Assembly (NCBI GenBank): GCA_903925005.1 | Contig: CAIYDX010000227.1 | Coordinates: 1 to 41,690, forward strand | DNA length: 41,690 bases | From: an uncultured Geobacteraceae bacterium | GTDB lineage: Bacteria; Desulfobacterota; Desulfuromonadia; Geobacterales; Pseudopelobacteraceae | Direction of reading: 5' to 3' | Part shown: positions 38,742-41,690 of the stretch, piece after piece | How positions within the stretch are numbered: the stretch's first letter is position 1 | Layout of the letters: every line of letters starts with the position of its first letter | The notes under the pieces: model-generated | Seen by the model: the letters and a program-made list of their open reading frames with translations, nothing else | What the model was told of the DNA's origin: nothing | Database searches by the model: none | Translations under genes and position numbers: made by a program

Positions 38742-38769
38742 TTGACATATTCAACTTTATATATATTAT
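38742..38769 (+). promoter_or_regulatory. Promoter of the TolC/adaptor/RND operon
   Basis: TTGACA (38742-38747) and TATTAT (38764-38769) are 16 bp apart, about 27 bp before the ATG of the TolC-like gene. Just after the -35 the sequence is AT-rich, and TTATA-ACCAA-TATAA (38766-38780) is a short inverted repeat that could bind a regulator; no TetR/MarR gene is in the window. Confidence 0.7.
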
Positions 38770-38795
38770 AACCAATATAAATATATGGAGGGAAT

Positions 38796-40145
38796 ATGTC
38801 GCCATTACTACGATTACTATATGCATCTGCCGCACTGTTGTTTTCGGTCGCAGTTGCCGACGCTGAGACACTGACGCTTTCGCTCAGGGACTCGATGCGT
38901 ATGGCCCTTGGTAATAACAGCCAAATCAAGGCGGCTGTTTATAGCTCCCAGGCGGCCCGGCAAGGGGTTGTGAGCGCTAACTCCAGCTATCTGCCGGTCG
39001 TTTTTTTTGAAGAGTCCCTCGTTGCTTCCAACTCCCCGACTACTACGTTTATGATGAAGCTCGATGAGGGGCGCTTTACCCAGAATGATTTCCAGATCAG
39101 CACCCTCAACAGTCCCTCTACCTCACACGATTACAAGACCGCCCTGTCGATTCAGCAGCCGCTGTTTGTCCCGTCTCTCTCCCCGCTGAAGGAGATGGCC
39201 GCCAAGGATGCGCAGAAAGCGGAGCTGGAGCTGGAGGCGGCTCGCCAGGGAACTGCTTTCCAGGTTTTTTATACCTATCTGGAGGTGCAGAAGGGGAATG
39301 CTCAGCTTAAGGCGGCCGATAAAGCCGTTGCCGATGCCAGGGAAAATATGCGGCTGGCAACGGTCAGGACGTCAGCCGGGACCGGTCTCAAGTCCGACGA
39401 GCTGCGCTCCCGCACCCACCTCTCGATGGTCGAGCAGCAGCTGATTTCAGCCCAAAACAACCTGACGCTAGCGCGGATGAAACTGGCACTGCTGATCGGT
39501 CTTCCTGAAGAAAACATGTATGAAGTTTCAGGATTGTTGGAGAACGTCGCGGTCCCGGCCGTAAATGATCAGGCCATCAGCGACGCCCTTCTGAACCGGG
39601 TTGAGATCAGGCAGTCCCATGCCGATCTTGAAAAATCCGTAGCGGCGCTTAAACTTGCAAGGAGCGAATTTCTGCCGACGATTGGTGCATTTGCTTCGTA
39701 TCAGTTGAACGCAAAGGATGCCCCGTTCACCTCCGACAATGATTCCTGGAGCGCCGGTGTTTCTCTCAAATGGAGTGTCTTTGACGGATTCCGGCGTTAC
39801 AGCGAGCATAAACGGGCGCTCGCAGCCCAATCGGCGTCACGCGAAATGCTTGAGTCTGCAACGAAGGATGTCAAATATCAGCTCAAGGAGAGCTATCTGC
39901 GGTGTGAAGAAGCGGGGAAGCGTCTTGAGGTGGCGAGGCATGCGCTGCAGGATGCCGAAGAGACAGTCAGGCTGCTGGCGAAACGCTTTGAAAATTCGCT
40001 GGCTACTATGGCGGAATTGCTTGACGCCCAGACGGCGCTTAACCAGACGAGGGCGAATCTGGTCGAGAACGAGGCTGGGTTTGCTCTGGCAGGCGGCCGG
40101 GTGTATTATATGACCGGAACATTTGTGAAGGAGATGTTGAAATGA
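38796..40145 (+). CDS. TolC family outer-membrane efflux protein
   Basis: A 449-residue outer-membrane channel of tripartite efflux pumps. Signal peptide at about 1-22 (LLYASAALLFSVAVADA). The mature part shows the long amphipathic helices of the TolC/OEP fold in two similar halves: SLRDSMRMALGNNSQIKAAV at the start, the helical DARENMRLATVRTSAGTGLK, and LAKRFENSLATMAELLDAQT near the C terminus. GGAGGG precedes the ATG. It comes first in an operon with an adaptor (4-bp overlap) and an RND pump. The substrate (drug, metal, solvent) cannot be told. Confidence 0.92.
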   Translation: MSPLLRLLYASAALLFSVAVADAETLTLSLRDSMRMALGNNSQIKAAVYSSQAARQGVVSANSSYLPVVFFEESLVASNSPTTTFMMKLDEGRFTQNDFQISTLNSPSTSHDYKTALSIQQPLFVPSLSPLKEMAAKDAQKAELELEAARQGTAFQVFYTYLEVQKGNAQLKAADKAVADARENMRLATVRTSAGTGLKSDELRSRTHLSMVEQQLISAQNNLTLARMKLALLIGLPEENMYEVSGLLENVAVPAVNDQAISDALLNRVEIRQSHADLEKSVAALKLARSEFLPTIGAFASYQLNAKDAPFTSDNDSWSAGVSLKWSVFDGFRRYSEHKRALAAQSASREMLESATKDVKYQLKESYLRCEEAGKRLEVARHALQDAEETVRLLAKRFENSLATMAELLDAQTALNQTRANLVENEAGFALAGGRVYYMTGTFVKEMLK

Positions 40146-41257
40146 ATAATAAAGTACTGCTGATATCGGCCCTGTCGATAACGGCTCTTATCATTGCAGG
40201 TTGTTCGAATAAGCATGATGCCGGCCCGGTTGGAAGTGTACCGGTAGCGATTGTCAAAGGCGTGACTCTGGAAACGGTAAAGAGTGTTGCTATTCCTGAG
40301 CTTCTGGACGTGGTCGGGAGTGTGCGGGCGCGCACCAGCGCGATCGTCTCGACCCGCATCCCGGGCAGCATCAGCGTGCTTCGCGTCCGTGAAGGGGACC
40401 GGGTGCACAAGGGGCAACTGCTTGCGCAGCTGGATGCCCAGGAAAATCAGGCCAATGCGGCCGTGGCAACCGCCGCGATAGATGAAGCCCGCCGCGGACT
40501 TGATGAAGCTTTGTCGCGAAAAAAACTGTCCGACACGACCTTTACCCGCTACCAGAACCTGTTAAACGAACAGGCGGTCAGTCGCCAGGAGTATGATGTC
40601 AAACTGTCCGAAAAAGAGGTGGCCTCTCAAGCTGCGGCGCGTGCCGAATCGCGGCTTAAACAGGCCCAAGAAGGGGCGAAAGCTTCCATAACCATATCCG
40701 AATATACCCGTATCGTTGCCCCTATTTCGGGGATTATAACCAGCAAACAGGTCGATCTGGGGGCAACGGCTTTCCCAGGCCAGCCGCTGATGACAATTGA
40801 AGATGAAGGGAGCTACCAACTTGAACTGGCTCTGCCGGAAAACGTTGTGACCAAGGTAAAACCGGGCACGCCGCTACAGGTGGCTCTCGATGCCGTGGGG
40901 AACTCTTTTTCTGCCCGAATCGCCGAGATCGTGCCGAGTGCTGATCCGGCCAGCCGTACCTTTGTCGCCAAGATCGTTCTGAATCAAAAGGGAGTGAAAT
41001 CCGGAATGTTCGGCCGCGCCGCGATCACTCTCGGTTCAACCGCAAACGGCATCACGGTGCCTAAAGAGGCCGTTATAGAACATGGCGCACTTACCTCGGT
41101 CTGGACGGTGGACAAAGATAACATTGTCCGGATGCGGATTGTCAAGGTTGGCAGAGTGACAGGTGAACGGGTGGAGATTCTTTCCGGTCTGTCGGATGGC
41201 GATCGTCTGGTTGTTACCGGTGCCCAAAAGGTTTCCGAAGGGTCAAAGGTGGAGTAG
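40142..41257 (+). CDS. RND efflux periplasmic adaptor (membrane fusion protein), lipoprotein
   Basis: A 371-residue MFP/HlyD-family adaptor. The N terminus is a lipoprotein signal with lipobox IIAGC, giving Cys21 as the lipid anchor. Order along the chain: barrel-sandwich lipoyl half (SVLRVREGDRVHKGQLLAQL), a coiled-coil hairpin (about 100-170), the second lipoyl half (YTRIVAPISGIITSKQVDLG), a beta-barrel and a membrane-proximal domain (KEAVIEHGALTSVWTVDKDN). It should bridge the TolC channel to the downstream pump. Translation is coupled to the TolC gene by the ATGA overlap. Confidence 0.93.
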   Translation: MNNKVLLISALSITALIIAGCSNKHDAGPVGSVPVAIVKGVTLETVKSVAIPELLDVVGSVRARTSAIVSTRIPGSISVLRVREGDRVHKGQLLAQLDAQENQANAAVATAAIDEARRGLDEALSRKKLSDTTFTRYQNLLNEQAVSRQEYDVKLSEKEVASQAAARAESRLKQAQEGAKASITISEYTRIVAPISGIITSKQVDLGATAFPGQPLMTIEDEGSYQLELALPENVVTKVKPGTPLQVALDAVGNSFSARIAEIVPSADPASRTFVAKIVLNQKGVKSGMFGRAAITLGSTANGITVPKEAVIEHGALTSVWTVDKDNIVRMRIVKVGRVTGERVEILSGLSDGDRLVVTGAQKVSEGSKVE

Positions 41258-41260
41258 ACC

Positions 41261-41690
41261 ATGGAAAACCTCGGTTTTGCCGGAAAAATTGCTCGCGCCT
41301 TCATCAATTCCAAGCTGACTCCGCTGATTGTCGGCGCATCACTGCTGTTCGGCCTCTTTGCCGTCAAGATGACCCCTCGCGAGGAAGAACCGCAGATTGT
41401 GGTGCCGATGGTGGATATATATCTCCCGATGCCCGGCTCCTCTCCGCAGGAGGTGCAGGAGCGGGTGGTCAAGCCGTTCGAAGCCAAACTGTGGGAGATC
41501 AAGGGGGTCGAATACCTTTATTCGATGAGCCGTCCCGGCATGGGGATCATCACGGTCCGCTTCCTGGTGGGTCAGCCGATGGAGGAGTCGTTGGTCAAGC
41601 TTTACAACAAGGTCATGAGCAACCGCAAGCTGCTCCCCCAAGGCGCTTACGAACCTCTAGTGGTTCCGAAGTCGATCGACGATGTGCCGA
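41261..41690 (+). CDS. RND family efflux transporter, N-terminal part (cut by window edge)
   Basis: Only 143 complete codons are in the window. The ATG is 3 bp after the adaptor stop. The N terminus has the cytoplasmic lead, then a membrane segment ([17 protein letters not shown]) and the periplasmic loop with [20 protein letters not shown] and [17 protein letters not shown], as in AcrB/MMPL-like HAE1 or HME pumps. The PREEEPQI start of the loop is typical of one large RND subgroup with a short first loop. The ion-coupling residues in TM4 are outside the window, so the substrate class is open. Confidence 0.9.
   Translation, partial: MENLGFAGKIARAFINSKLTPLIVGASLLFGLFAVKMTPREEEPQIVVPMVDIYLPMPGSSPQEVQERVVKPFEAKLWEIKGVEYLYSMSRPGMGIITVRFLVGQPMEESLVKLYNKVMSNRKLLPQGAYEPLVVPKSIDDVP

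Overview
The window looks like chromosomal DNA of a Geobacter-like member of the Desulfuromonadales (Desulfobacterota). This is inferred from gene content and protein style: class II nrdJ, a PIN-PhoH protein, the order yceD-rpmF-plsX-fabHDG-acpP-fabF-rpiB-glyA, a TolC/adaptor/RND operon, and abundant palindromic intergenic repeats. No species is assigned. Coding density is high. The window holds 38 protein genes, one of them cut by the right edge, and one tRNA-Asp. I see no insertion sequence, prophage or CRISPR array.

Layout. 1-4.5 kb: an outer-membrane beta-barrel-like protein, a small membrane protein overlapping a type II secretion/pilus assembly ATPase, and a convergent secreted protein with a cohesin-like domain and a dockerin-like calcium loop. 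4.6-6.4 kb: bioB-bioD behind a near-perfect BirA operator. 6.4-8.1 kb: a SulP transporter. 8.1-11.2 kb: metY lies between two toxin-antitoxin modules, vapBC and MNT/HEPN. 11.4-15.2 kb: queD, queE, an unknown protein, rlmD and a TPR protein, chained by start/stop overlaps. 15.2-18.5 kb: an HU/IHF protein, a long non-coding gap with a palindromic repeat, a Ppx/GppA phosphatase and malQ.

18.5-26.7 kb is the fatty-acid and phospholipid initiation operon from one strong promoter (yceD-rpmF-plsX-fabH-fabD-fabG). It is followed by acpP, which has its own promoter and terminator, then fabF, rpiB and glyA. 26.8-30.1 kb: bioA, a sigma-54-type response regulator and a small TPR protein. 30.1-32.7 kb (minus strand): tRNA-Asp and nrdJ, the latter behind two NrdR-box-like palindromes. 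32.8-36.7 kb: a secreted beta-helix protein, a cysteine desulfurase-like enzyme and PIN-PhoH. 36.9-38.7 kb: tsaD-rsmA. 38.8 kb to the end: a TolC/adaptor/RND efflux operon.

The most unusual content is intergenic. A roughly 143-bp element occurs twice, after fabG and after the desulfurase gene. In both places its first bases form the TAG stop codon of the upstream gene, and one stem shows compensatory base changes between the copies. Three further intergenic palindromes differ in sequence but share a design: 7-9-bp tandem units forming inverted arms. I find no convincing new multi-gene defence or biosynthetic system; the best leads are these repeats, the cohesin/dockerin protein and the unknown gene in the tRNA/rRNA-modification operon.
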